Below are positions 50,760 to 60,327 of a stretch of DNA of 64,000 nucleotides, piece after piece. The position numbers were made by a program, and so were the translations under genes. Numbering within the stretch: the first letter of the stretch is position 1; each line of letters starts with the position of its first letter. Below the pieces are notes generated by a model, which did no database searches, was not told the DNA's origin, and saw only the letters and a program-made list of their open reading frames with translations. The stretch comes from Acidobacteriota bacterium (GTDB lineage Bacteria > Acidobacteriota > Terriglobia > Terriglobales > Acidobacteriaceae), in assembly GCA_021781795.1 (NCBI GenBank), contig JAJXWA010000007.1, positions 21,113 through 85,112 of the forward strand, given 5' to 3'.

Positions 50760-51443
50760 CTAGTCGGCTTCCAGCGCCCTGGTGCGGAACAGCAGGCCAG
50801 CCGCAAGTCCGGCGATGCTGGGGACAAGCAGGAAGAGCCACACCTGCGCCAGCGCTTTGCCGCCCACGAACAGAGCCGGTCCCAGGCTGCGGGCAGGGTT
50901 GACGCTGACGCCCGTCACGTGAATGCCGAAGATGTGAATGGCGACGAGCGTGATGCCGATCGCCAGGCCGGCAAACCCCGCTGGCGCGCTCTTCTGGGTC
51001 GAGCCGAGAATTACGATGACAAAGATCAACGTAGCGACAAACTCGAACACAATTGCCGAGAGCATGTTGTATTCGCCCTGATAGCCGGCGCCCCAGCCGT
51101 TCTGGCCAAGGCCGCTCGCCCCGATACTGTATCCGCCGCCAACCCCGCTGATGAGGACGCTCAGGACCCAAGCGCCGAGGATTCCGCCGATAAATTGACC
51201 GACCCAATAGCCGAGCATGTCTTTTATTTTCATGCGGCCGGCGGACCAGACGCCAAGACTGACTGCCGGGTTAATGTGGCATCCGGAGATGGGGCCGATG
51301 CCATAGGCCGCGGCAATCAGGGCGAAGCCAAAGGCAAAGGCGATGCCGATGATTCCGACTTTATCGCCTGCGACAACTGCCGTTCCGCAACCAAAGAGTA
51401 CAAGGATGAACGTGCCAACCAGCTCAGCAAAATACTTCTTCAT
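50760..51443 (-). CDS. Aquaporin (MIP family)
   Basis: FAELVGTFILVLFGCGTAVV...GCHINPAVSLGVW...GVSVNPARSLGPAL; two NPA motifs. Confidence 0.95.
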   Translation of the reverse strand: MKKYFAELVGTFILVLFGCGTAVVAGDKVGIIGIAFAFGFALIAAAYGIGPISGCHINPAVSLGVWSAGRMKIKDMLGYWVGQFIGGILGAWVLSVLISGVGGGYSIGASGLGQNGWGAGYQGEYNMLSAIVFEFVATLIFVIVILGSTQKSAPAGFAGLAIGITLVAIHIFGIHVTGVSVNPARSLGPALFVGGKALAQVWLFLLVPSIAGLAAGLLFRTRALEAD

Positions 51444-51761
51444 GGCGATTCCTTCCTGTCCCGGAATGGGTAGACATCAGCTTTCTGGGGGTGAACAGAC
51501 ACAGCGCGGGTAGCTCCGGAAGTGTACGGCGATCTGCCCGCCACGCTTCACGCTCCGTGCCGCGGCGGAGAGAGTGTTCCAGACCCATCTATCGCTCGTC
51601 AAGTGAATCCTGTGTGCGGCGCTGTGAAAATGGGAAATTCGGGGCTGAACCCCCAAATTTACACAACGTTTGCAATCTATTTGCCCTGTTGCAGTAGTCT
51701 GTTCATGATTTCGAGCAGTAGCGGGCCTCGCCCCAATTGCTGCGGGAAAAGGACAATCCGG

Positions 51762-52460
51762 TTGAGTCAGACGGTCTTTGTACTTGAAGATGAGACAGAT
51801 ATTGCGCGGCTCGTGCAGCATCATCTGGAGGCCGCAGGGTTCAGCGTCCGGCTATTTCACACTCCGGGCAATCTGATTCCTGACGCCGAACGCCAGACCC
51901 CCGCGCTGTTCCTCCTGGACATTATGGTGCCTGGCGGTGACGGCCTTGACGTGTGCCGGCGACTGCGCAGCCATGCCGGCCTGTCGACGGTTCCAATCAT
52001 CTTTCTCACGGCGAGGGCGGGCGAAAATGACCGCGTGCTCGGCCTTGAGCTCGGCGCAGACGACTACATCACCAAGCCCTTTGCAACCCGCGAATTAGTT
52101 GCACGCGTGAAGGCTGTGTTGCGGCGCTTCGAGCGCCCATCGACTCCGGCGGTGATCAGTTTTGAAGAGGTCACCATCGACGCCAATGCCATGCAATTAC
52201 GGGTGCGAGGGGAACTGACCACAACCACCGCAACCGAGTTCCGCCTGCTGGATTACCTTGCGCGCCATCCCGGCCGCGTCTTCAGCCGCGACCATCTGCT
52301 GGATGCCGTGTGGGGTGACGCGCGCTTCGTAACCCCCCGGTCTGTCGATGTCTATGTGCGTCGTATCCGTGAGAAGATTGAGGTGGATCCGGAAAATCCG
52401 CGGTACCTCAAGACTGTGCGTGGCGCTGGTTACCGATTCGAGATCCCAAAGGGCGAATAG
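51762..52460 (+). CDS. PhoB-like OmpR-family response regulator
   Basis: TVFVLEDETDIARLVQHHLEAAGF...LFLLDIMVPGGDGLDVCRRLR...YITKPFATRELVARV; winged helix VWGDARFVTPRSVDVYVRRIREKIE; TTG start proposed. Confidence 0.93.
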   Translation: MSQTVFVLEDETDIARLVQHHLEAAGFSVRLFHTPGNLIPDAERQTPALFLLDIMVPGGDGLDVCRRLRSHAGLSTVPIIFLTARAGENDRVLGLELGADDYITKPFATRELVARVKAVLRRFERPSTPAVISFEEVTIDANAMQLRVRGELTTTTATEFRLLDYLARHPGRVFSRDHLLDAVWGDARFVTPRSVDVYVRRIREKIEVDPENPRYLKTVRGAGYRFEIPKGE

Positions 52461-52498
52461 CAGCACAACAGACGGATGCACGCGCTGCTCCGAGGCAG

Positions 52499-53896
52499 GT
52501 GGGACGGGTGCTCTTGACTCGCAAAGTCTTCCCCAGGTTGCTGGGGCTTTTCGTTCTCCTGCTGGTCTTCCAGACCGTGGCTATCGAACTGATCCTGCGT
52601 CTTTTCATGCAGAATCTGCCCGCCGATACCCTGCACCAGATTGACCGGGAGGCCCTCTGGGCCGGACTTCTGGCGCTGGCCGTAGCGCTGCCTCTGGCGG
52701 CCTGGGTCGCCCGTGGCGTCACTGGGCGACTTCAGCGCGTGGTCGACTTCTCGCGCCACATCGCCGAGGGCGAGTTCTCCGCGCGGCTCAACCCCGAAGG
52801 GTCAGACGAGCTGTCGGCTATGGAGACCGCTCTGAATCAGACCGCGGAGAGGCTGGACAGTAACTTTGCCGAGCTCGAGAGCCGGCGTCACGAGCTGGCT
52901 ACGATGCTCGACTCGATGCAGGAGGCCGTCGTCGCCGTTACAGCGGAGGGCCAGGTGCGCTGGTCCAACTCCGTGATGCAGCAGATTGCAGGAACGGAGA
53001 TTCGGTCGGGCAGACCGCTCGTGCATTCTGTTCGCGATCCTGAACTGCTGGCCTGTATTCGTGGGGCTATCGAGAGCCACGAGGTGCGCTTCGGGCGGTC
53101 TGGTTCTCTCGCGCCCGGCAAGATGCTGGAAATCAATGCGGCGCCGCTCCCCTCGGGTGGCGCACTGGCCGTCCTGCACGACGTGACGCGAATCGAGGCT
53201 GCGGAGAAGTCCCGGCGCGAATTCATCGCGAACGTGAGCCACGAGCTGCGGACGCCGCTCACGTCCATTCAGGGCTATGTTGAGACGCTGATTGAAGATC
53301 CGCTGCCGAATCCCGAAACGGCGAGAGAGTTCCTGAACATTATCCAGAAGAATGCCAGCCGGATGAGCCGTCTGACTGAAGATCTATTGGCCCTCGCCGG
53401 CGTGGAGAGCCCCGATTACAAGCTGGCCGCTCAGCCCGTGCGGGCCTCTGCCCTGGTGCATGACGCGATTGATTCTCTCGGGGGCATCGTGATGGATTCA
53501 GGCATCCATTTGGAATCTGCGGGCTCCCCGGAGACCTGCGTCATGGCGGACCCCGACGCCCTGAATCAGGTCTTTGGCAATCTCATTGAGAATGCGGTTA
53601 AGTACGGCAAGTCGGGGAAGAAGATTGTAGTTGGCGCACGCGATGCGGAGGGGTGCGTCGAGTTCTGGGTACAGGACTTCGGGCCTGGAATCGCATCGGA
53701 TCATCAGGGACGAATCTTTGAAAGGTTCTACCGGGTCGACAAGGCGCGTTCCCGCGAGTCGGGCGGCACCGGGTTGGGATTGGCGATCGTGAAACACATC
53801 GTGCAGGCGCACGGCGGGCGCATCTGGGTGGAGACGGAACTCGGCGCCGGTGCAATCTTTCATTTCACGCTTCCGCTGGCCGTTCGCGGAGTCTAA
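52499..53896 (+). CDS. PhoR-like sensor histidine kinase (HAMP, PAS-like, HisKA, HATPase)
   Basis: FIANVSHELRTPLTSIQGYVETLIED...NLIENAVKYGKSGKK...DFGPGIASDHQGRIFERFYRVDKARSRESGGTGLGLAIVKHIV. Confidence 0.93.
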   Translation: MGRVLLTRKVFPRLLGLFVLLLVFQTVAIELILRLFMQNLPADTLHQIDREALWAGLLALAVALPLAAWVARGVTGRLQRVVDFSRHIAEGEFSARLNPEGSDELSAMETALNQTAERLDSNFAELESRRHELATMLDSMQEAVVAVTAEGQVRWSNSVMQQIAGTEIRSGRPLVHSVRDPELLACIRGAIESHEVRFGRSGSLAPGKMLEINAAPLPSGGALAVLHDVTRIEAAEKSRREFIANVSHELRTPLTSIQGYVETLIEDPLPNPETAREFLNIIQKNASRMSRLTEDLLALAGVESPDYKLAAQPVRASALVHDAIDSLGGIVMDSGIHLESAGSPETCVMADPDALNQVFGNLIENAVKYGKSGKKIVVGARDAEGCVEFWVQDFGPGIASDHQGRIFERFYRVDKARSRESGGTGLGLAIVKHIVQAHGGRIWVETELGAGAIFHFTLPLAVRGV

Positions 53897-54039
53897 TCGC
53901 AGCCTTCCGAACGGCCCGCAAACGCCGGCTGAGACCGCCTGACCCGTAACGCCTTCCCAAGGAATAACTTCCAAATTCTGCGGTTCTTTCAAATCCCCTT
54001 AACATAATCAGCCGAAAATAGAGGAGTAGTAAATCCGCC

Positions 54040-55053
54040 ATGGAGCCTTCCGTGAAAAAGACCCTTCTTGCAATTGGCTTGTTCGCTTTGGCCTTGAGTG
54101 CTGCTCAGGCTCAGAAGCTGACTGGAGCAGGCGCCACCTTTCCTTATCCCATCTACTCCAAGTGGTTCACCGAATACAGCAATGCCCACTCCGGCGTTCA
54201 GGTCAACTACGCTTCGATCGGATCCGGCGGCGGCATCGCCCAGGTCACGAAAGGTCTGGTTGATTTTGGCGCATCGGACATGCCGATGACCGACGACATG
54301 CTGGCCTCTTCTAAAGTGAAGCTGATTCATATTCCGACCGTGCTTGGCGCGGTCGTGCCGGTCTTCAATGTGCCGGGCGTGAGCGACCTCCGGTTCAGTC
54401 CCGACGTCCTGGCCGATATCTACCTCGGCAAGATCAGTAACTGGAACGATGCCCGCATCGCAAAGGACAACGCCGGTGCTCACCTGCCCGACCAGAAAAT
54501 CATCGTGGTGCATCGCTCGGATGGCTCCGGCACGAGCTTCATCTGGACCGACTATCTCAGCAAGATAAGCAGCGACTGGGCGAATGGGCCCGGCAAAGGC
54601 ACCGCGCCGAGCTGGCCTGTGGGCGTCGGCGGCAAAGGCAATGAAGGCGTCGCCGGTCTGGTGCGTCAGTTGCCCGGAGCCATCGGCTACGTCGAGCTGA
54701 TATATGCCCTGCAGAACAACATCAGCTTCGGCAGCATTCGAAATGCCGCCGGAAACTGGGTCAAGGGTTCCATCGCCGGCGTCACTGAGGCAGCGGCCAG
54801 CATCAAGACGATGCCTGCCGACTATCGTGTCTCCATCACCAATGCGCCGGGCGCGACCGCCTATCCTGTCTCCAGCTTCACCTATCTTCTGATCCCGGTG
54901 GCTTCCACCAACGCAGCGAATCGAGCGGTGCTGAAGGACATGCTGAGCTGGATTCTGAAGTCGGGTGAATCCGAGGTCTCGGCGCTGTCGTACGCGCCGC
55001 TTCCGCAGAGCCTCATCGACAAGGAACTCAAGACGGTGTACTCGCTCAAGTAG
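54040..55053 (+). CDS. pstS: Phosphate ABC transporter substrate-binding protein
   Basis: KLTGAGATFPYPIYSKWFTEYSNAHSGVQVNYASIGSGGGIAQVTKGLVDFGASDMPM...VVHRSDGSGTSFIWTDYLSK. Confidence 0.95.
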   Translation: MEPSVKKTLLAIGLFALALSAAQAQKLTGAGATFPYPIYSKWFTEYSNAHSGVQVNYASIGSGGGIAQVTKGLVDFGASDMPMTDDMLASSKVKLIHIPTVLGAVVPVFNVPGVSDLRFSPDVLADIYLGKISNWNDARIAKDNAGAHLPDQKIIVVHRSDGSGTSFIWTDYLSKISSDWANGPGKGTAPSWPVGVGGKGNEGVAGLVRQLPGAIGYVELIYALQNNISFGSIRNAAGNWVKGSIAGVTEAAASIKTMPADYRVSITNAPGATAYPVSSFTYLLIPVASTNAANRAVLKDMLSWILKSGESEVSALSYAPLPQSLIDKELKTVYSLK

Positions 55054-55078
55054 CCTAGTGAAAACCGCATTGCAAGGG

Positions 55079-55108
55079 GCCTGGTAGCCACGCTGCCGGG
55101 CTCTTTTG
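55079..55108 (+). terminator. Rho-independent terminator immediately after pstS
   Basis: GCCTGGTAGC-CAC-GCTGCCGGGC followed by TCTTTTG. Confidence 0.75.
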
Positions 55109-55236
55109 TTTATGTTCGGTCGGAATCTCGCTGCCCGTGGAACCGCATCTGCGTCTTTTCCGTAAGAGCTAGTGTCCACGCAGGCCGTGGGGAATGCGGA
55201 CGAAGCACGTCGAAAGCAGTTTCGTGGCGTATCTTT

Positions 55237-56490
55237 ATGCAGCGTTTTGGTGACACAATCGGGCAGGTGTTTCGAGCCATAGCGGCCAACAAGCTGCGCA
55301 GCTTCCTCACCATGTTTGGCATTGCGTGGGGAGTTGGCTCGCTGCTGGTGTTGGTGGGGCTGGGTGAAGGATTCCGCTCCGGCCAGCGGCGCAACCTCTC
55401 GAAGCTGGGCAACGACCTGGTGATGATGTGGAACGGAACCATCCCTGCGGTGGCAGACCAGCACACCGGCATGCGTCCTTATGAGCTGACCATGGGAGAT
55501 GCTGCGGCCTTGAGCCGCTTGCCCGAGTTGCGCGCTGTCACCGTTGAATTGGCCCGCAGCGACCTGTACGAGGTGAGCCAGTGGGCCAACACCTCCAGTC
55601 ACGTGATGGGCGTGCTGCCAAACTACACCGTTGTGCGGTTTATTCCCATGGCGACGGGGCGGTTCATCGATCAGAGAGATGTGGACAATCAGCGCAGAGT
55701 CGCAGTCCTCGGCTCCAAGGCAGCCACGCTCCTGTTCAATGGCCGTCCGATGCTGGGTGAAGTTATCACCATCAACGGGACCGGCTTCACCGTTGTCGGG
55801 TCGGTTGAAAAAATCAGCCGCGGAGACAACGACTTCGACGACCAGAAAGTCTACGTGCCCGTGACCACCATGCAGGAGCTGTTCCCGCTGAAGGGCGACA
55901 ACATCCCGCTCGATGCGCTCACGTCGATCCAGTATCAGCCTGCGGTCCGTGGAGAATCTGCCGCCGCGGTCGCCGCGGTTCACAAGGTCATCGCGATGAG
56001 GCACGGATTCGATCCCTCTCTCAAAGATGCATTTCAGGAGTGGAACACGATAGAGGAGATGAAGATGATCGGTGCCATCTTCACCGCCATGGACATCTTT
56101 CTCGGTGGAGTGGGGATTGTGACGCTGGGACTGGGCGCCGTGGGGATTATCAACATCATGCTCGTTTCTGTGACCGAGAGAACGCATGAAATTGGCCTGC
56201 TGAAGGCACTTGGCGCAACCAAGAGCACAATCCTCTCTCAGTTCTTCTGGGAAGGTCTGCTGCTCACGGGCATCAGCGGGGTGATCGGAATCGCGCTCTC
56301 GGCGGGATTCATGGCGCTGCTGCAGTCGGCGCTGACCGACAAGATGCCGGGATGGGACCCGCCCCGGCTGGTGCCATGGTCTGCGGCGCTGGCCCTTGGA
56401 TCACTGGTGCTGAGCGGCGTTGTCGCCGGCTTGTATCCCGCCGGCAAGGCGGCGCAAATGGACCCGATTGAGGCTCTGCGAAGAGAGTAG
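55237..56490 (+). CDS. MacB/FtsX-type ABC transporter permease
   Basis: AIAANKLRSFLTMFGIAWGVGSLLVLVGLGEGF...GAVGIINIMLVSVTERTHEIGLLKALGATKSTI...LYPAGKAAQMDPIEALRRE. Confidence 0.93.
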   Translation: MQRFGDTIGQVFRAIAANKLRSFLTMFGIAWGVGSLLVLVGLGEGFRSGQRRNLSKLGNDLVMMWNGTIPAVADQHTGMRPYELTMGDAAALSRLPELRAVTVELARSDLYEVSQWANTSSHVMGVLPNYTVVRFIPMATGRFIDQRDVDNQRRVAVLGSKAATLLFNGRPMLGEVITINGTGFTVVGSVEKISRGDNDFDDQKVYVPVTTMQELFPLKGDNIPLDALTSIQYQPAVRGESAAAVAAVHKVIAMRHGFDPSLKDAFQEWNTIEEMKMIGAIFTAMDIFLGGVGIVTLGLGAVGIINIMLVSVTERTHEIGLLKALGATKSTILSQFFWEGLLLTGISGVIGIALSAGFMALLQSALTDKMPGWDPPRLVPWSAALALGSLVLSGVVAGLYPAGKAAQMDPIEALRRE

Positions 56491-56501
56491 GGGCGACCGA
56501 C

Positions 56502-57743
56502 ATGATGAAAGACATTTGGAGTCAGGCCTGGGAGGCGATGCTCTACAACCGGCGTCGCACCGCCATCACGATGGTCGGTATGGCATGGGGCATTGCCACG
56601 GTGGTGCTCCTGCTCGCATACGGCGCCGGCTTCAGTCGCGCCATCGAGGCAATCTTTGCGCAGTGGGGAACCAACGTCATTGGCGTCTTTCCGGGGAGAA
56701 CCAGCGAACAGGCGGGCGGCGATAAAGCCGGCGTGCAGGTGCGCTTCACTGAGGATGATCTCGACCGGATGGACACCACGGTGGCGGGCATCAACCACGT
56801 CTCTCCTGCCGTATGGAAGGACGTTCCCGTGCAGAACGACCTGCACACCTATACCTGGACCGTCAACGGCGTCTTCCCGGTCTTTCAGGACATCTGGAAG
56901 CTTGACACGGAACAGGGACGCTTCTTCAATGGCATGGAAGAGCAGCAGCGCGCGCATGTGTGCGTCATCGGGTCGGAGTCAAAGACGAAGCTTTTCTCAG
57001 GCGGATGGGCCGTCGGCCAGACGATTCGACTCAATGGCGTGCTCTTTACGATTGTGGGCGTACTGGCGCCAAAAATGCAGGAGGGCGAAGACAGCGACCG
57101 CAATCGCCAGATCTACGTGCCCTTCAGCACCATGAGCGACATCAAGGACATCAAATACCTCGACGGCATCTGGCTGAACTATCGCGGCGACCACGAGTTG
57201 GTCGAGAAGAACCTGCGCAGCACGCTGGCGCTTGCCCACCATTTCAGAACCTCGGACCACAACGCCATCTACGTGGCGAATCTGATGACGCAGTTGCAGC
57301 AGTTCCGAATTCTTTCTCTCGCGCTCCAGGTGCTGCTCTCGCTCGTGGGCGCTCTGACTCTGGGCATTGCGGGGATCGGCCTGATGAATATCATGCTGGT
57401 CGCCGTCCAGCAGCGCACCCGCGAGATCGGCGTCGAAAAGGCGCTGGGCGCGCAGAAGAGGCACATCCTTTTGCAGTTCCTTGCAGAGGCCTTCGTGATT
57501 ACCGGCGTCGGCGGGCTGGGCGGAATCCTCCTCGCATATCTCGTGTCCGTGCTCGTCGGACGCATCCCCTTCTATAGCGCCATCGCCCTGAATGCCGAAG
57601 GTGCGGATATCTACCTCAGAATCTCGCCCGTTTCCATTCTCGTCGCCACCCTGATTCTTGCGCTGACCGGGCTCGTCAGTGGAATGCTGCCAGCAATCCG
57701 CGCAGCCAATCTGGACCCCATCGAAGCATTGCGCTACGAATAG
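56502..57743 (+). CDS. MacB/FtsX-type ABC transporter permease (second, tandem)
   Basis: WEAMLYNRRRTAITMVGMAWGIATVVLLLAYGAGF...GIGLMNIMLVAVQQRTREIGVEKALGAQKRHI...IRAANLDPIEALRYE. Confidence 0.93.
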   Translation: MMKDIWSQAWEAMLYNRRRTAITMVGMAWGIATVVLLLAYGAGFSRAIEAIFAQWGTNVIGVFPGRTSEQAGGDKAGVQVRFTEDDLDRMDTTVAGINHVSPAVWKDVPVQNDLHTYTWTVNGVFPVFQDIWKLDTEQGRFFNGMEEQQRAHVCVIGSESKTKLFSGGWAVGQTIRLNGVLFTIVGVLAPKMQEGEDSDRNRQIYVPFSTMSDIKDIKYLDGIWLNYRGDHELVEKNLRSTLALAHHFRTSDHNAIYVANLMTQLQQFRILSLALQVLLSLVGALTLGIAGIGLMNIMLVAVQQRTREIGVEKALGAQKRHILLQFLAEAFVITGVGGLGGILLAYLVSVLVGRIPFYSAIALNAEGADIYLRISPVSILVATLILALTGLVSGMLPAIRAANLDPIEALRYE

Positions 57744-57826
57744 TCCCACTATTCGCGGCCTTCCACCGGCCCGAGCCCGTTCTGCGCCTACATGTTGATT
57801 GCACCCAAGGGGAGTAATCTATCTCT

Positions 57827-59140
57827 ATGAGCACCTATTGCGCCGTCGGAACTGCGGAAACAGATCTTTCGCTCAGTGAGTTGAACACATTGCTTGTCCA
57901 GAGTCTCGCGAAGCTCGGTGACAGGCAGCGCGTCCTCGCCGTTCCGCCTGACCAGACACGAGCGCACTCCAGGGCAGGTGAACTGACGCAGATGACCTGG
58001 AAGTATTTTGGTGACCGTCTGAAGGCAGTCCTCCCGGCCTTGGGCACACATACTGCAATGCCCGAAGCGCAGCTCAAAGGCATGTTCGGAGAGATTCCTC
58101 TCGATAAGTTCCGCGTGCACAATTGGCGCACCGATATCGAAACCGTCGGCGAGGTGCCCGCCGAGTTCATTCACAAGCAGTCAGAGGGCAAGCTGAATTT
58201 TGCGTGGCCCGCGCAGGTGAACCGCCTCATTTCGCAGGGCGGCTTCGATCTTATCCTTTCCATCGGCCAGGTCGTCCCCCACGAGGTCATCGGCATGGCG
58301 AATTACAACAAGAACATCCTGGTGGGCACCGGAGGCCGCGAGGGCATTAATCGCAGCCATTATCTTGGCGCTGTCTATGGCATGGAGCGCATCATGGGCA
58401 GGGCCGATAACCCCGTCCGCGCCGTGCTGAACTACGCCTCCGATCACTTCCTAGCCCATCTGCCCATCGTGTACGTGCTCACCGTCGTGGGCCGCCGTGC
58501 TGACGGCGAACTCGCCGTGCGTGGGCTGTTCATCGGGGATGATCTGGAGTGCTTCCAGCGCGCGGCTCAGCTCAGCCTCAAGGTGAACTTCGAGATGGTC
58601 GAAAAGCCCATCCAAAAGGCCGTCGTCTATCTCGACCCGCACGAATTCCATTCAACATGGCTCGGCAACAAGGCGGTCTATCGCACGAGGATGGCGATGG
58701 CGGACGGAGGTGAGCTGATCGTGCTGGCCCCGGCCGTGCGCGAGTTTGGCGAGGACAGAACCATCGACAGCATGATTCGCAAGTACGGCTATCGCGGCAC
58801 GCCCGCTACTCTCGCCGCAGTGGAGGGTAACGCCGACCTTGCCCATGAACTCAGCGCTGCAGCGCATCTCATTCATGGCTCCTCCGAAGGGCGCTTCCAC
58901 ATCACTTGGTGTCCCGGCCACCTGAGCAAGGACGAGGTGGAGAGCGTCGGCTTTGCCTACGCCGACCTGGCGGCGATGCTGCAGCGCTTCAATCCAGAAA
59001 AGCTCAGCCACGGATATAACACCGTGGACGGAGAAGAAGTCTTCTTCATCGCCAATCCGGGGCTCGGCTTGTGGGCGAATCCTGCGCGCTTAGAGTCCAC
59101 GAAAGTCGAAGAGCCTGCTGCCTCATCAGCGCACAGATAG
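57827..59140 (+). CDS. LarA/DUF2088-family (lactate racemase-like) protein
   Basis: RVLAVPPDQTRAHSRAGELTQ...LGTHTAMPEAQLKGMFG...ILSIGQVVPHEVIGMANYNKNILVGTGGREGINRSHYLG. Confidence 0.88.
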   Translation: MSTYCAVGTAETDLSLSELNTLLVQSLAKLGDRQRVLAVPPDQTRAHSRAGELTQMTWKYFGDRLKAVLPALGTHTAMPEAQLKGMFGEIPLDKFRVHNWRTDIETVGEVPAEFIHKQSEGKLNFAWPAQVNRLISQGGFDLILSIGQVVPHEVIGMANYNKNILVGTGGREGINRSHYLGAVYGMERIMGRADNPVRAVLNYASDHFLAHLPIVYVLTVVGRRADGELAVRGLFIGDDLECFQRAAQLSLKVNFEMVEKPIQKAVVYLDPHEFHSTWLGNKAVYRTRMAMADGGELIVLAPAVREFGEDRTIDSMIRKYGYRGTPATLAAVEGNADLAHELSAAAHLIHGSSEGRFHITWCPGHLSKDEVESVGFAYADLAAMLQRFNPEKLSHGYNTVDGEEVFFIANPGLGLWANPARLESTKVEEPAASSAHR

Positions 59141-59268
59141 AGAATCTCGCAAGGCGATGCAACGCCGCCCAATAGAACACCGGATTGGCGCGTGCCCCAT
59201 ACGGAGACAGGATGGATACTACCATTCTGATAGGGGCTTGCAACCCACGAAGTCCCCTCCTTCAGCTT

Positions 59269-59313
59269 GGCTCCGTAGCTCAGATGGATAGAGCAGCAGT
59301 TTCCCGAAACTAC
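59269..59313 (+). pseudogene. Truncated tRNA (5' half only), tRNA-Arg-like
   Basis: GGCTCCGTAGCTCAGATGGATAGAGCAGCAGTTTCCCGAAACTAC: acceptor 5' strand, D-arm and anticodon arm recognisable; no T-arm (GGTTCGAATCC) or 3' acceptor follows. Confidence 0.65.
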
Positions 59314-60060
59314 TATGTACAAATACTCGAGCGTCATGCCGAGAATCCGTGGGAATCTAAAACCCACGCAGCACAGGGAGAGTACGCTGCTGTGAGGGAA
59401 AAAATCTGGGGGACCTTGTATCGAGCCTGATGCAACCTCTGTAGATCGATGCGGTTGATTTAAACGGTCGAGCACAAGAACTTCCGATGCTCGGCAGGGC
59501 ACTGAAGACAGACGTATCCTGTCGCCCATTAGTTCCGTCTTGCGAGCGAGCAGAAGCGTCAATGAAACCACCAGAGAAATGACGCCCCAACACCCAGGGG
59601 CAGACTGTAATGAAATCTTGGCTCGACGAGCTTATGGTGATTTGGCAAGAAGTGACCGTCGCACAGGTACAAGCAGGCGACTATGCAGCAGGGTGGATCG
59701 CGGAATCCTGCCCCCGCAATTATTTCTGCGGATCTTGCCTACTTTGTAACGCGACGATAGCCGGTAATACTCCCGCGACGCTCGCCATAGTCTGATTGGG
59801 GCGCGTTTTTCGTTATACTGCCGGTTGATGTGTTGGTGGCAAATTCCGCTTGCGCTTGTTGTCGGAGGCATTGGCACTTAGCTTTGGGCCGTGCCTTCCT
59901 CAACGTTTCAGAGGCATATGCGTAAGCTCTGGAACAAACTCAAATCTCATTCGACGTAATCCGTGGAACAGTTCCTTGCGGAAAGCATGGCGCCAAGGTC
60001 GTGTCCGGATTGGCGGTCATCGGCTCGCGACAGCCAGTTAGCCCGAGACCTATTGGGCGC

Positions 60061-60084
60061 ATATTCTAATCGATGTTAGAATAT
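60061..60084. promoter_or_regulatory. Palindromic candidate operator upstream of the AbrB/MazE-Doc cassette
   Basis: ATATTCTAA-TCGATG-TTAGAATAT, 9-bp perfect arms, ending 18 nt before the antitoxin ATG. Confidence 0.6.
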
Positions 60085-60102
60085 TCAGTGCGAGGTAACC
60101 CA

Positions 60103-60327
60103 ATGCTGAAACTGAAACTGACGACGATTGGAAGCTCTGTGGGAGTGATCCTCCCCAAAGAAGCCTTGTCGCGCCTCAAGGTTGAGAAGGGCGATTCAGT
60201 CTTTCTTACCGAAGACCAAGATGGTTTCAGGATTACCCCATTCGACCCAGAGTTCGAAAAGGCCATGGAGTCGGCCCGCAAGGTGATGAAGCGACGCCGG
60301 AATGCACTGCGTGAGTTGGCAAAGTGA
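60103..60327 (+). CDS. AbrB/MazE/SpoVT-type antitoxin
   Basis: MLKLKLTTIGSSVGVILPKEALSRLKVEKGDSVFLTEDQDGFRITPFDPEFEKAMESARKVMKRRRNALRELAK; overlaps the next ORF by 4 nt. Confidence 0.88.
   Translation: MLKLKLTTIGSSVGVILPKEALSRLKVEKGDSVFLTEDQDGFRITPFDPEFEKAMESARKVMKRRRNALRELAK

Noticed and set aside
53989-56187. 732-aa minus-strand ORF
   Set aside because: Antisense to pstS and the first FtsX permease; composition is rich in H/R/D with no family signal.
59185-59430. 81-aa plus-strand ORF over the tRNA fragment
   Set aside because: Reads through the tRNA-like sequence (SVAQMDRAAVSRNYY is a typical tRNA mistranslation), so not a real CDS.
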